DNA of 64,000 bases from Azorinus chamasolen (GCA_963576725.1 OY755252.1:57503985-57567984), one strand, 5' to 3'; positions 20,980 to 31,905 are shown, counted from the first letter of the stretch. Program-made: numbers and translations. Notes: generated from the sequence alone by a model not told the origin.

Positions 20980-21118
20980 CTTACTATGCTAGTAGCTTTG
21001 AACTTCAGCTGTATTTTGGCGAGTTAGAAAAGTTGTTAAATGCGAGCCTTGGCGAGCATTTAACTACTTTTCTGACGAGCCAAAATACAGCTGAACTTCA
21101 AAACTACTAGCGTAGTAA
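20980..21118. repeat. Foldback, ~65-bp arms
   Basis: TACTATGCTAGTAGCTTTGA, ACTTCAGCTGTATTTTGGCG and AAGTTGTTAAATGC are complemented by GCATTTAACTACTTTTCTGA, CGAGCCAAAATACAGCTGAA and CTACTAGCGTAGTA, around a short loop near 21048. No other copy was seen here. Confidence 0.7.
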
Positions 21119-21516
21119 TTATTGTATCATGCAACACCAATAAAGAATGGAGAAAATAAAAAAAAAGTTTGCTCAAGCGGTTCTGTCCCCTGAATAAAAA
21201 TACACGCCAGTACAATATACGGAACGTCATATCGGAGTGCAGTGACGTCGTCGAGTTTTACAGCATAAACAAACTTGATTCAATCCTTTTATATGGACAA
21301 AAAGTTGAGACAAAGGTGAGAAAATGTGTTAAATTTGATGCTTATGTTAAATTATGCATTTTCTTCCTTCTGTTTTCCTCCTATTGGTTGAATTAAACGT
21401 GTATCCCAGTAAGGTCAGTACACATGCACTGTACCTCACAAAATACAGCGTCGACGTGGAAAATATTATGCTAGTAGGAAGTGACTGTATTTCGTGACGT
21501 TGCATGATAAATAGGC

Positions 21517-21765
21517 TTAACCCTTTCTTATTGTTCTTGTCAATATACCGGTATCTACTTGTAAACAGTGAATACTCTGATGAGACAGCTCCTGTAGGAG
21601 CTGTCTCGTCAGGGTCTGCACTATGTATAAGTTGATTGTGCAACCAGTACACTCCCTCCACAGCAGTGATTGCACGGATACATTTTTGTAGACTGTGAAA
21701 GTATATGTAATTATACAAGACATGAAGAAGAAATGTATTTCAAAAATCAGCAAGAAAAGGGTTAA
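21517..21765 (+). mobile_element. TTAA hairpin MITE, family B, copy 1
   Basis: Flanked by TTAA (21517-21520 and 21762-21765), with termini CCCTTTCTT...AAGAAAAGGG. The central hairpin has core AGCTCCTGTAGGAGCT (about 21588). It shares GTGCAACCAGT(A/G)CACTCC and the right part with the family B copy at 59144-59393. No coding capacity. In this copy both arms read CTGA at the usually mismatched position. Confidence 0.7.
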
Positions 21766-22039
21766 TAATAGTTAGGCTTACATTAATCATGAATCATACG
21801 GATAGTTATCTATAAGTAGAATCAGAGATCATGGTCATAGCCAAGGTGGCATACTAGCAATAAAAGAACTATGTCTAGCACAAGGGGGGGTGAATGTCAA
21901 TTTCAAAGTGACGTCGTATTAGTTCCAAAATTACACAAGTATATCCTGTAATAGAAACCGCAGAAAAGGTCCGCTTAAATAGTTGTCTGACACTTCTTGC
22001 ATTCCAATATTGCAACCATTGTCTGAAAGTGCGAAATAT

Positions 22040-22268
22040 TTAACCCTTTACCGTATAGGCTATTTTTAGATACAACCTCTTTGAATAAATCTACCAAAAA
22101 GGATCATTAACTAGAGAAAAGGAAAATTTTAGAATTTTGTAGTTTGAAACCATTGTGATAAATAGAGCATTTGCTCTTATAGGAGCTAATGCTCTATTTA
22201 TCACAATGTTTTCACAAAGTGACTTCTACAGAGTCGTCAAAAGTCGTCGATATGCGGGAAATGGTTAA
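22040..22268 (-). mobile_element. TTAA hairpin MITE, family C, copy 1
   Basis: TTAA at both ends; CCCTTTACC...GGAAATGG termini. The central palindrome GAAACCATTGTGATAAATAG ... TCACAATG has core GCTCTTATAGGAGC. It is reversed relative to 58749-58976, which it matches along its length. Confidence 0.7.
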
Positions 22269-22462
22269 AAGCTACGGATCGTCCGGGATTACGAACATTT
22301 TGTTTCTATAATAATATACTACTCGTTGATAAGACTTTCCGTCTGTACCAAAAGTGGTTTTAACCATTTTCCTGCTGTGAGAAAGTAATGCCTGCTCGAA
22401 ATTAAGTTTTTTTGCGAAACTATTAAGCGAACGCATAAACACATTTTACCCTGAAAATCACA
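22269..22462 (+). other. No gene recognised
   Basis: Single-copy-looking sequence between a MITE and an F repeat. Confidence 0.3.
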
Positions 22463-22676
22463 TACTTCATTCTCTGTGTTGTTGTATTTTCTGGTCATTC
22501 GGAACTCTTAGTTTTAATGTCATTAGTTTTGACAATTGAATACTGCTTAAGCCGATGCTAGGGGTGTGAATAGTCTCGCACTTTTAATTACTACTTAATA
22601 AAATCGAGTCTGCAATTGTCTTTTTTCGCAGTGCTACTTTTGCTTTCAAAGAATATCAAACTTTCAGATATATTAA
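22463..22676 (+). repeat. F repeat copy 6, diverged
   Basis: TGTTGTATTTTCTGGTCATT ... CTTAAGCCGATGCTAGGGG ... AATAAAATCGAGTCTGC ... CTTTCAGATATATTA. The left stem arm around AATAAA is deleted, so the poly(A)-hairpin is lost. Confidence 0.55.
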
Positions 22677-22917
22677 TCTAACAGTCAGTCATTAAGCCTA
22701 AAACCTTTACCTTTAATTTTTTCTACACCTTTGCTTAGTTTCCACTGAACAAAATGCAGTAAAATGCCGATTATTCGAAATATCAGTACTGAAGAATTCC
22801 AACCGATGGTTGATTAATACAGGGTGTATGTCACATAGAAAACCTTTTTCCCCTGCAATAAACTGCCACTTGTCTTAAAATCAACAATGATACGTATTTA
22901 AGTGTTTGCATGATCGA

Positions 22918-23050
22918 GGTTTTATTGCATCTGAGTTCGTTCTCAAGCTTTTGATTGGTCAGATTTAAGTTCTCTAGCTTTTGATTGGTCAAATTTGAGC
23001 CTTTGGCTCAAATCTGACCAATCAAAAACTTAAGAACGAACTCAAACTCA
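22918..23050. repeat. Foldback with GATTGGTCAGATTT units
   Basis: Left arm GAGTTCGTTCTCAAGCTTTT plus two GATTGGTCA units; right arm GGCTCAAATCTGACCAATCA then AAAACTTAAGAACGAACTC. The right flank CCAGAAGTTTTATTA recurs at 30668 beside the CCAAT array, so both belong to one family. Confidence 0.6.
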
Positions 23051-23751
23051 ACCAGAAGTTTTATTAGCATGGACACTTGTGTTTAGTCAACTTCAAAACT
23101 GAAAAACAATTTTAGTTCAAGTCCTGAACACGTATAATGTAACAGAATTGTGTCTGGTACCGCCTCACTTAACAAATATTCATAAACAGAATTATTACTT
23201 AAAAATTATCAATTCTAAATGTTTTTTATCATGTCGTATCGACAAGCAAACTTTTAACATATAAAAACTTTAGAGTATTGAGGTTCGTAAGCAAACAAAA
23301 CAGACCCTGCTCAGTGATATCCTACAAGAGTTCTATGGCCTGTGTTTACACTGTTTGCAAATGAGTACAGTTACATCTCTATCTAGTCCAACGGTTCATA
23401 ACTTGTATTTGTACAAAATAGAAATACTTACTCAAAACACATGCACAAATAATGGTTACTACGCATCCTTTTCTTCTAAGGTTTGTCAGTCCAACATTAT
23501 TTAGATGTTTAAACAACATCGTTCATTTATTCATAACAAAAGTATAAGTGATAGTAATACGTAGAAGAATAACACTCTATTGACACCGGCGTATGGGTCT
23601 GTAGCAGGATTGACGTACATCCAAAATGCATACACGTGGATCAAGTTAATTGATAGTCTTTTGAACATTATATCCAACTGTGAAGAAATATTATATGCTT
23701 TGACATCCTATCGACCAAGTATCCAACAGCCGTGAATGTGGTGAGACATCG
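23051..23751 (+). other. No gene; weak hairpin remnant
   Basis: AAGCAAACAAAACAGACCCT ... GTTTACACTGTTTGC (23292-23360) is a decayed A-type hairpin. Nothing else is recognised. Confidence 0.3.
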
Positions 23752-25249
23752 CAGGCGCGTAGCTGCCTATACGCAAGTACGCAGCTGAATCCACATGATT
23801 TTGGGAAAAAATAAAATTCAAAATTCAAAAAGGCTTTACCCATGCATGGTACGTACACTCGTTTCTATATTAGGCAGTAAACAACAACTGAACGAAGATT
23901 GTAAGTTCAATAAAACCCAGATTATTTCGACCTTGGTTAATAACGAAAAAAATATGTTTAGATCTACTTAATTTATACGGAGCGGGTCTGCACTAACAAC
24001 CCTGCATACTGATGGACGTGCTGTTAACCATAAAATTATCGTCTGTAAGACCCCGTTACAGCGGACTATCGTCCTTGTTGAGTTCGTACTGTGGCCCAAG
24101 ACGCAGTCCTTAGACACTCATTGGACACCGTAGGGTCTGTTGAGAACGCCAAAAGATGTAGAGGGGACCCAAGGACACATAATTGCAGACCGGCGGCGAC
24201 TGTTTTGAACATGCTCAAAATAACGTAGAGGCCTTGGGTCCTGGTCTAGAAGACAGTTGGGTCGCCATGGTCGTAGAAGAATCGCGGCAATAAGCCGAGA
24301 AACGTCATAGAAACGAAGTAAAGACGCGGTAGAGTCTGCGTTGAAACGTACAGAAATAACTATGAGCCAAACGTGATTTGTAGGTATATAGGGTTCTTTA
24401 GTACTACGTCTTTACTATGGTTTCAGTGAGGACCTACGTTTTAGGCATAACTTTATGCAAGATAGATTATAATCACGTTTGCAAGCGTTGTCGATTAGAA
24501 TCGTGAATGAAATTTGTAGGAAAAGAAAAACAATGCAGCGTTTAAACTTTTATAGACGCAGTATGGACGTTGCACGGTCGCAGTGCAGTCGCTGTGCGAA
24601 CGCCATGGTCGTGGTAAGGTCGTAGTTGTCTAAATGCCGAAAGAACCGTGTATGATCGCAGCGGATCGCCGTGCGCACTTCGAAAGGATGCAGTATAAAC
24701 GTATTTTAAACGCCATGGACGTGAAGAAGTCGTATTGGAAACGCCGCCGTGAACACAGAATGCAAGACTGCAGGATCCCGGTTGTGCAGATGACCGGAGT
24801 TTGGACATTTTTAAGAAAAAAAATTTGGCGACAGTTATGCGACTTTAATGCGACTATTGCGTTTTCCAAAAAAAATAAAGACTAATTGTTTTAGGTCGCA
24901 GAAAGGACACCAGTCCAGTGTGACGGGGGTCTTAGGCAGTGAGCCACAACGGTTGAGGAAAAACAGTTTTTGCATAGGACTAGTGTACTCGTCACTGTTT
25001 GTAAATGACGAGTATAATCGTCGCTAGGGTTGAGTATGTCAAGTACTATGTAAGAGTAAAGTCTGCAGAATAATGAATTTGATCCCAAAACTGTCTATTT
25101 TCAGGACTAAATAAGGCGCCTTAAAACGCCCAGAATTCACCAGATTGCAGCATTTTTTTAAAATTTTCCGGGGGAGGAAACCGCCGGAACGCCCCCCCAC
25201 ACACACACACATGTGAATCCACATGTATAGAGGGCTAGCTACGCCCCTG
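23752..25249. mobile_element. hAT-like element with 5-bp duplication CATCG
   Basis: Ends CAGGCGCGTAGCT and AGCTACGCCCCTG are near-perfect inverted repeats, flanked by CATCG at 23747-23751 and 25250-25254. A CAGG(G/C)GCGTAGCT terminus is common in animal hAT-type elements, some of which make 5-bp duplications. The 1.5-kb interior has many CpG-rich short motifs (CGCCATGG(T/A)CGT at about 24264, 24601, 24712) but no recognisable transposase. A CA microsatellite lies at 25198-25211. Confidence 0.55.
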
Positions 25250-25828
25250 CATCGTACCAGTTATGTAGACTGTGGAACCAAGCTCTTGAACATGCTAGTC
25301 AGATCGCATAAGGCTAGACGGCGTTAAATGTTTTGTTTGTTGTTTTTCATATCATAAAGAAAGTCTTGTTTTTTATACAGATTCAGTAAAGTATACTATT
25401 TACATATATATAAGGTTTTTCATACATCCATGAAAACAAAAATTATTCTATCAATTCTTTAAATACAAAATCACAATGTGAGAAAACGAGAGTAAAAGGA
25501 AAAAAACATCGTTGTGTTTAATAACAATAATAAATCGAATCTTATCTATTATTAAATACACACTTAGTTTAGTTCCTGACATGTTGATGTGTTGATAGTC
25601 AATATTAATTGTAATGTGCTTCAGTGATAATGCCGGCACAACAGATAAAAACATTTACTTCTATAATAACCACTACCATATTTTCCATTTTACAATAAAA
25701 ATAGTTTTCTTCCTTTTATGTTTAGCACTTGAAGATAGTTTCTTCATTACATGTTTAACACATGAAACATAAAATAGTTTAAGCTTTTGTACTTTTAAAT
25801 TGTAGTATTTGTATTTCGATAAAAAGCA
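25250..25828 (+). other. No gene recognised
   Basis: AT-rich. No repeat or motif is supported. Confidence 0.3.
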
Positions 25829-26060
25829 CTTACCATTTTCCTTCATATAAACGCCTTTTTATGCATTTGCAAACAGAGAATACCCAGATAAGACAGATCC
25901 TGTAGGAGCCGTCTGATCAGGATGTGCTCTGTTTGCTTATGGAATTTGATAGAATTTTCTCTGTATTTTTAAAGGGCTATAATGTTTCACCTTCCATATT
26001 TCGTTATAACTATATTGTCTATATATGAGTAGCTATTGCATTTTTGACTAAATATAGAAT
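25829..26060 (+). mobile_element. TTAA hairpin MITE, family A (A1)
   Basis: The left end CCATTTTCCTTCATATAAAC corresponds to CCCTTTCCCTCATATAAAC at 57989. The hairpin is 25869-25936 (GCAAACAGAGAATACCCAGA ... TCAGGATGTGCTCTGTTTGC), and the right part TTTCGTTATAACTAT matches 58168. The TTAA flanks are decayed. Confidence 0.6.
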
Positions 26061-26387
26061 AATGCAAACGACACATACAATTTTTTTCTGTTTAAATTGC
26101 ATCCTCAATAAAGCAACCACCTGTCTTCAAGTCTTCTTTTCGGTGGAAGCTTAAAAGGGTCTAGCTTTTCTAAATGAGGAAACCAACTTTGCAGGTGTGA
26201 TTCCTTTGTTGTAGACAATGCTGGACACTAATGCAATGTTTAGTCTATTGATATGAGCCCCGGTTGTTGTTTTTTCATGAATGTCTGGCCCTCGCTTTAA
26301 CGGTCAAGAGCAACCTACGTCCAGGGGTTGGGTTACATACGATGTGTGTGGTGGTCTCTCCAAATAGTCCAAAAACTCATTACATGT
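26061..26387 (+). other. No gene recognised
   Basis: No motif or repeat. The right limit is the break point of PLE copy D1. Confidence 0.3.
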
Positions 26388-26735
26388 ATATTGCAACACA
26401 TTGCATGTTTGGTTATCGACCCCTTTACAGTCAGTTGCTACGATTCCCTCTTTCCTTGAACGATGACAGGCCGATGATAGTACTCTATGACGGTATACTC
26501 TTAAACCCAGAAATGGGATGAGCTTACCAAACGCATGTATTACCTTTTCTCTGTCGTGCCCTTAACGGCTTCCCTGCAGTTGCTCTGTCTTCAGCAAAGT
26601 CATTGAGTACATATTTGACGGACTTTCACAGTTGTTATGCTGTGTTTTAAATTTTGTACTGTGATTACTGTCTTTTATGTTGTGTGGAATTCCGGCGGGA
26701 ATACCTTTATTTACAATGTTTGTTTAGCTAGAGTG
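26388..26735 (+). mobile_element. PLE copy D1: last RT codons plus 3' UTR
   Basis: Starts inside the RT C-terminus (TTGCAACACATTGCATGTTT = LQHIACL; VIDPFTV follows) and includes the post-stop hairpin and 3' UTR up to GTTTAGCTAGAGTGACTTTG. It stops abruptly at copy D2 in the same orientation. A partial tandem copy ahead of a 5'-truncated copy is the pseudo-LTR arrangement known for PLEs. Confidence 0.65.
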
Positions 26736-27380
26736 ACTTTGAAATTGAAAATATGGTTTCCTCTATTTACCAAAAAGAACTTACTTTAAACAAAGCGAAC
26801 CGATCTGACATTCAGGCTTTCTTTTTAGATTTGAATCTCGATCACAAATGATAAAGTTTCGTCTAAAATATACGATAAAAGGGAAGATTTTGATTTCAAA
26901 ATTGTTAATTATCCCTCTCTAGATGGAGATGTTCCCTGGTCTACATCTTATGGGGTTTACATTTCTCAACTTATTCGCTTTGCCCGAGCCTGTTCTTTGC
27001 TAGAATATTTTAATAGTCCTAATTTAGTTATAACTCATAAACTTCTTAAGCAAGGCTACATATATCATAAAATTCGGAAAGCTTTTTCAAAATTCTATCA
27101 TCGAAATTTACCCCTCATAAGTAAATATAACTGCAATTCACGGACATTACTGCAACATGGTATTTCTCATCCAGATTTCTATGGTGATGTTATCTACAAA
27201 CTTAGGAAAATTCGGGGTCATATCCATTTTCACGATTTGTTTATTAAACGCATTAAAATGTTTAGGAAGAAAGGTTATGACCCTATTCTATTGCAACATA
27301 CTGCATGTTTGGTTATCGATCCCTTTACAGTCGGTCGCTACGCTTCCCTCTTTGCTTGCACGATGACAGGCCGAGGGTAG
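26736..27380 (+). pseudogene. PLE copy D2: 5'-truncated reverse transcriptase
   Basis: Begins at the stretch after YLDD (ENMVSSIYQKELTLNKANR) and continues FFLDLNL, a 2-bp loss near 26838, then one clean frame to TAG at 27378-27380. That frame includes SYGVYISQLIRFARACS, LLKQGYIYHKIRKAFSKFYH, FYGDVIYKLRKIRGHIHF, KKGYDPILLQHTACLVIDPF and CTMTGRG. The catalytic YLDD and N-terminal domains are absent by truncation. It is the best-preserved thumb/C-terminal region in the window; the frame simply ends without a GIY-YIG domain. Its 3' UTR follows directly. Confidence 0.8.
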
Positions 27381-28415
27381 AACTCTATGATGGTATACTC
27401 TTAAACCCAGAAATGAGATGAGCTTACCAGACTAATGTATTACCTTTCCTCTGACGTGCCCTATACGGCTTCCCTGTAGTTTCTCTGTCTTCAGCAAAGT
27501 CATTGAGTACATATTTGACGGACTTTAACAGTTGTTATGCTATGTTTTACATTTTGTACTGTGATTACTGTCTTCTATGTTGTGGAGAAGTCCGGCGGGG
27601 ATATCTTTATTTACTTTGGTTGTTTAGCTAGGGTGACTATGAGATAAGTGTGAGGTAAGGACGTCCGTAAACCGGTTTAAACCCCCCCAGTTGTGGTTTT
27701 GCTACTGACCGTGCCAATGCGGTTCTCTCTGTGTCACCCTTACCTTTGTTTGTCTTGTGTCTTTGTGCTTGGGTTTTGTTCATGTTTGTCTCTGGTGCCT
27801 GTGTATTTGTTGGTGTTTTCTTCTCGTGTGTTTGCGTGTGTTTGGTTGTTTGCGTGTGTGTGTGTGGCATGCTGTCTATCGATGTGTTGGTGGTGTTTGC
27901 GTCTTGTATGTGACTTTCTCCTGTATGTGTGTATGTGTATAAATTGCTATATTTCTGTCGGTGTTTTGGTGATGGTGGCGTTTTGTGTGTGGCTTTTCAT
28001 GCTTGACTTTACTACTTTTTAACTTGAGATAAGTGTGAGGTTAGGACGTCCGTCAACCGGTTTAAACCCCCAGTGGTGATTTTGCTACTGACCCTGCCAT
28101 CGCGGTACTCTCTTTGTCACCCGTATCTTTGTTTGTCTTGTGTCTTTGTGTTTGTGCTTTTGTTCATGTTTGTCTCTGGTGCGTGTGTGTTTGTTGGTGT
28201 TTTGTGTTCTCGTGTGAGTGCGTGTGTTTGGTTGTGTGCGTGTATGTGACATGCTGTCTATCGATGTGTTGGTGGTGGTTGCGTCTTGTATGTGGCTTTC
28301 TCCTGTATGTGTGTGTGTGTGTTTGTGTAAATTGTTATATAAATGCTTTCTGTCGTTGTTTTGGTTATGGTGGCGTTTTATATGTGGCTTTTCTTGCTTG
28401 ACTTTACTACTTTTT
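27381..28415 (+). mobile_element. PLE copy D2 3' UTR with GT-rich tail duplicated
   Basis: 3' UTR to about 27640, then two tandem tails (about 27640-28018 and 28024-28412). Each has GATAAGTGTGAGGT, the CGTCCGT(A/C)AACCGGTTTA block, ACTGACC(G/C)TGCCA, a GT-rich body, TGCTGTCTATCGATGTGTTG and GCTTGACTTTACTACTTTTT. Low-complexity ORFs over it are not genes. Confidence 0.75.
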
Positions 28416-28658
28416 CAACAGAATTTGACCAACCTGTTCCTGTAATTGTGTCAGCTGCACCCGGTTTCTCCCATGGTCAAACTTTCTCGGTTCCATATGT
28501 CATTATGTAGATGAATGTAATTAATATTCATGACTTCATTATTTATTTCATGAATGTTCAGTGGGTAAATGGTTAAGGCATGCCCAGAAGATTTGCCTTC
28601 GAGAAGCTACCATGTCGGGTCTTGCGTCATCTGGCTAGCTTGATAATAATGTATTTTG
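28416..28658 (+). other. No gene; right end of a TTAA element
   Basis: ATGAATGTTCAGTGGGTAAA followed by TGG-TTAA (to about 28577) resembles the right terminus of family A TTAA elements. The left end is not recognised. Confidence 0.35.
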
Positions 28659-29027
28659 TACAGTGATCTCTCGTTACAACGACCTCATTCTTTCCCACAG
28701 AAAGTGACGTTGTATTGAACATGTCGTTATAATGAACATTCAGTTATACGGTAACATCCCTTTAAACCGGACATTCAAATTGGAGTCAGTAACGATCTGT
28801 TAGACAGGTGACAGCTTTATACAGAATGAACGACATACAGAAAGCGCCCAGAGGAGCTTTCTGCATGGCTTTCATCGTGGATTAAACAATCACCCGCCAG
28901 AAAGAGCTAAATTATTTACTAACAGTTCGGTTTAGATTGGTTTTAATGTATACATGTTTCCTAAATTCGTGCCAGTATAATAAAGATCCCCTTTTATCGA
29001 ATGTTGTTATAACGAGTGTTCACTGCA
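28659..29027. mobile_element. TA-type foldback MITE, diverged (CAGTGATCTCTCGTT)
   Basis: TA-CAGTGATCTCTCGTTACAACG at the left and TTATAACGAGTGTTCACTG at the right are inverted. Related in design to the CAGTGCTCCCTC family (55428, 60396). Right-hand TA has become CA. Confidence 0.6.
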
Positions 29028-29719
29028 TTGTCGTTTTCTACGCACATACACCCAGGGCAAAATTGTTTGAATCCTGATGAGAAACCAAGTTACTCAGTAT
29101 CTGAAGGTTACGACTGGTGCTAAATTCATGCAAGATTACAGTAATGCAGAAAAGTGGGCAAGGATTATGCCGATACTGCTGTTGCCACAAAGCTACTGGT
29201 AAAAGTGCGTATCCAAATAGTAAAATGTTCATTTCTCCACCAAACCCTATACTGTGACCACTCTTTGACGATTTTGTAAAACAGAGTAGACACAAATTAC
29301 CTCTGTAGGAGCGGTCAAATGAGGGTCTCTTCTGTTTGATAATGAAATAATGTAGATCTAATTTCTACAACTTCATTCACAAACGATGCAAACGATGCTT
29401 GTATTCATAATGACATAATTAAATGCATCTAATTTATATTCACGATGTCATTATTATTCCCCCATAGAGAGGGAGATATATATAGCCTTGCTCTCCATTC
29501 GCCCGTGTGTCCGTCCGTCTATACGTACGTCTCAGAATTATTGTGTTCCCACAGTGGACAGTGTACAGATTTACTTCAAACTTTTACAGATGAACATCAC
29601 TAATGTGATGATGCTTGTAAACAACAGAAAGTTTAGCAGAGACAATTTTTACCAGAGCTATAGGATTTTTAATCTGTTTTACTGCCTAACATATATATAT
29701 AATAGTGAAACGTGCTTGA
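29028..29719 (+). other. No gene; remnants of hairpin and microsatellite ends
   Basis: Near 29075 GAATCCTGATGAGAAACC is a decayed D-type arm. Near 29460-29530 CCCCCATAGAGAGGGAG and TGTCCGTCCGTCTATACG resemble the hairpin plus GTCC end of a Helentron-like element, without a minisatellite core. Confidence 0.3.
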
Positions 29720-29934
29720 TTAATCTTTAGCCTGCTATGGGCGGATGAGGGAATACCTATGCAAACGGTTTGGATCCAGATGAGACGCCGAGTAACTTGG
29801 CGTCTCATCAGGATCCAAACCGTTTGATATCCCAATTGCATTTTGGAAAGACAAGTTGATTATAGCTTGAATCTTGAAAATGTAGTAGGTGAAACATTCT
29901 GTAAAAATAATTTGCTCAGCAGGATAATGGTTAA
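29720..29934 (+). mobile_element. TTAA hairpin MITE, family D (D1)
   Basis: TTAA at 29720 and 29931; TCTTTAGCCTGCTATGG / CAGCAGGATAATGG termini. The hairpin is 29761-29826: CAAACGGTTTGGATCCAGAT ... ATCAGGATCCAAACCGTTTG with centre GCCGAGTAACTTGGC. The stem mismatch (CCAGAT against CCTGAT) is present. Confidence 0.7.
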
Positions 29935-30329
29935 GGGATAACAACGCAAGGGAGCATCCATTTTCTATTCAAGTTTCTTACATAAATATTACAGATAATA
30001 TAATTAGCTTGCATTGTTGTAGTCAAACCAAAACAAATAAAACATGTTTGGTTTAATTTATAGCAATCGGTTACATTTAGTTTCCAACCCGGCGACGTCT
30101 GGCGAACCCTTCGGACAAGGACTGACCATGACAGTAACATTATACTGCCACTGACTGAGCCCCATTGTGAGATTAGCCCACAGTCCAGGGTATAACAGAA
30201 TGAACCACCATAACCAACATACAGTACGCATCTTTCGCCGAAAATATTGTTGTCTGCAAAATTTGTCGTTTGTTAAAATTTTCGTTTGTTTACTTTCTCC
30301 CATTTTTTTCCAAAAAACATGACCACAGT
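29935..30329 (+). other. No gene; left part of a decayed D element
   Basis: TTGTCTGCAAAATTTGTCGT (30250) matches TCGTCTGCATAATTTGTCGT at 59538, just left of another D hairpin, so this is the outer part of a family D MITE whose hairpin is cut at 30366. Confidence 0.4.
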
Positions 30330-30690
30330 AACAAACAGTTTGGTTCCTGATGAGACGCCGAGTTACTCTTTATCAAGAATCAGATTGGTTAGATACAAGT
30401 TTGAAATTATCTGACAGGGCATATGTTTGAGTCCGAGATCATTATTAAGTATCGGATCGGTCAGATTTTAGTCTGAAATCATTATCAAATATCTAATTGG
30501 TCAGATTTGAATTTGAGATCATTATCAAGTATATGATTGGTCAGATTTGAGTCTGAAATCATTATCAAGTATCTGATTGGTCATATTGAAGTATGAGGTC
30601 AATTATCAAGTAGCTGGTTGGTCAGATTAGTCTGAGCAATTGAGCAATCAGTATATAATGAACTCAGACTCCAGCTAAAGTTTTATAAAA
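30330..30690 (+). repeat. Half D hairpin joined to a 40-bp CCAAT-containing array
   Basis: ACAGTTTGGTTCCTGATGAG ACGCCGAGTTACTC (30333-30366) is one hairpin arm and stops at the centre. About six 40-bp units of GGTCAGATTTGAGTCTGAAA-TCATTATCAAGTATCTGATT follow, each with an ATTGG (reverse CCAAT), then TATATAA at about 30652. The family relation with 22918-23050 is shown by the shared AACTCAGACTCCAGC-TAAAGTTTTATA right flank. Confidence 0.6.
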
Positions 30691-30808
30691 GAAAATGTAG
30701 AAAGCAAATCAAAATGTTATTGGGTTTTGACACATTAGAGTTTTAGGACGCACTGCAGTGTCAACACAAATCCAAAGATTGAACAAAGTATGGGAGCATA
30801 TTTAAGTG

Positions 30809-31037
30809 TTAACTCTTTACCTGGTGTATCTTCATGTTAAACATGAGTGTATAAATACTGAATGTAAAAATTAGATGATGTTTCATACTCGTGTCACGAA
30901 CAAGGGCTTTTGACAATGACGGAAGTTGTATTCGTTTTTCATTCAACAAACAAAACGAATACACGGGCAGCCATCTAATCAGGTTCAACTCCATTTAAAA
31001 TGGCGATACAACCCGTCTCTATCACATAAATGGTTAA
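30809..31037 (+). mobile_element. TTAA-flanked element without a clear hairpin
   Basis: TTAA-CTCTTTACCTGGTG at the left and CATAAATGG-TTAA at the right. The middle has GTATTCGTTTT ... AAAACGAATAC as a short inverted pair. Membership of the TTAA group rests on ends only. Confidence 0.45.
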
Positions 31038-31126
31038 GCGACCGAACCTGTATTGTGGGTAAAGTTTGTATGGGGAGTATGTTTTGCTGTATACTGTATT
31101 AAAAGCCCTCAATAGTTTTATCAGGG

Positions 31127-31410
31127 TTTACCCTATTTGCAAATGCATGAGAAGGCGTTTATATGAATAAATAAATTTACGTCAATGTTAGAGACGCTTT
31201 TTGAACTATGTTGCACCCAGACAAGACGGCACCTATAGGAGCCATCTGAACCGAGTCTGCTCTGTTTGCTTACATTACAATATAAATCTGATCCTAGATT
31301 TTCTGCCATGGTCATTTTGTTCTGTTTTCATGTGATACAATACACAATCAGCTAATTAATATACTTATGTCATTTTGTCTTAAATGAATATTCATGGAGT
31401 AATGGGTTTA
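31127..31410 (+). mobile_element. TTAA hairpin MITE, family A (A2)
   Basis: TTTA at both ends (decayed TTAA); the right end ATATTCATGGAGTAATGGG is typical. The hairpin at about 31200-31269 is degenerate, with core CACCTATAGGAGCC. It shares its right boundary tetranucleotide with the next element. Confidence 0.55.
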
Positions 31411-31606
31411 TCTCATTCTCTCCTATAGACGCCTAAACTAATTTATTTAAACCATTGTGACAAATAAAAGCATTTGCTCCATAGGAGCAAATGCTTTATT
31501 TATCAAAATGGTTTAAAAACTACACAATACTAAATTTCTACTTGTCTATCGGTAGATTAATTCAAAGAGATTGGGTCTAAAATTAATATAGGAGGGAATG
31601 GGTTAA
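31407..31606 (+). mobile_element. TTAA hairpin MITE, family C (C2)
   Basis: Starts at the same TTTA where the A2 element ends, and ends GGAGGGAATGGG-TTAA (31603-31606). The hairpin is 31447-31516 with core GCTCCATAGGAGC. The right part TCGGTAGATTAATTCAAAGA matches other C copies. Confidence 0.65.
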
Positions 31607-31706
31607 GGAGGAAGCCCCTACACGACAATGATTGCATATTTTCAATAATTTCATAAAACTTGGTATTTGTAATGCTCAATTAGAAGAGTGTCAATTTGAA
31701 CTTATA

Positions 31707-31905
31707 GGTGTTTCTCATCCAGAATTATATGGTGATGTTATCTACAAACTGAGGAAAAATCGAGGTCATATCCATTTTCATGATTTGTTTATTAAACGCA
31801 TTAAAACTTTTAGAAAGAAAGGTTATGACCCCATTATATTGCAACACACTTCATGTCGGTAGCTACGCGTCCCTCTTTGTTTGCACGATGACAGGCCGAG
31901 GGTAG
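31707..31905 (+). pseudogene. PLE copy E: RT C-terminal fragment
   Basis: GVSHPELYGDVIYKLRKNRG, then HIHFHDLFIKRIKTFRKKGY and DPIILQHTSC. A deletion of about 23 bp at 31857 removes VIDPFTV and shifts the frame; the old stop lies at 31903-31905. Upstream (31625-31706) has no recognisable RT sequence, so this copy is 5' truncated. Confidence 0.75.

Noticed and set aside
24634..24885. 83-codon frame rich in Arg/Lys
   Set aside because: Lies inside a hAT-like element, overlaps minus-strand frames, and has no family resemblance to hAT transposase.
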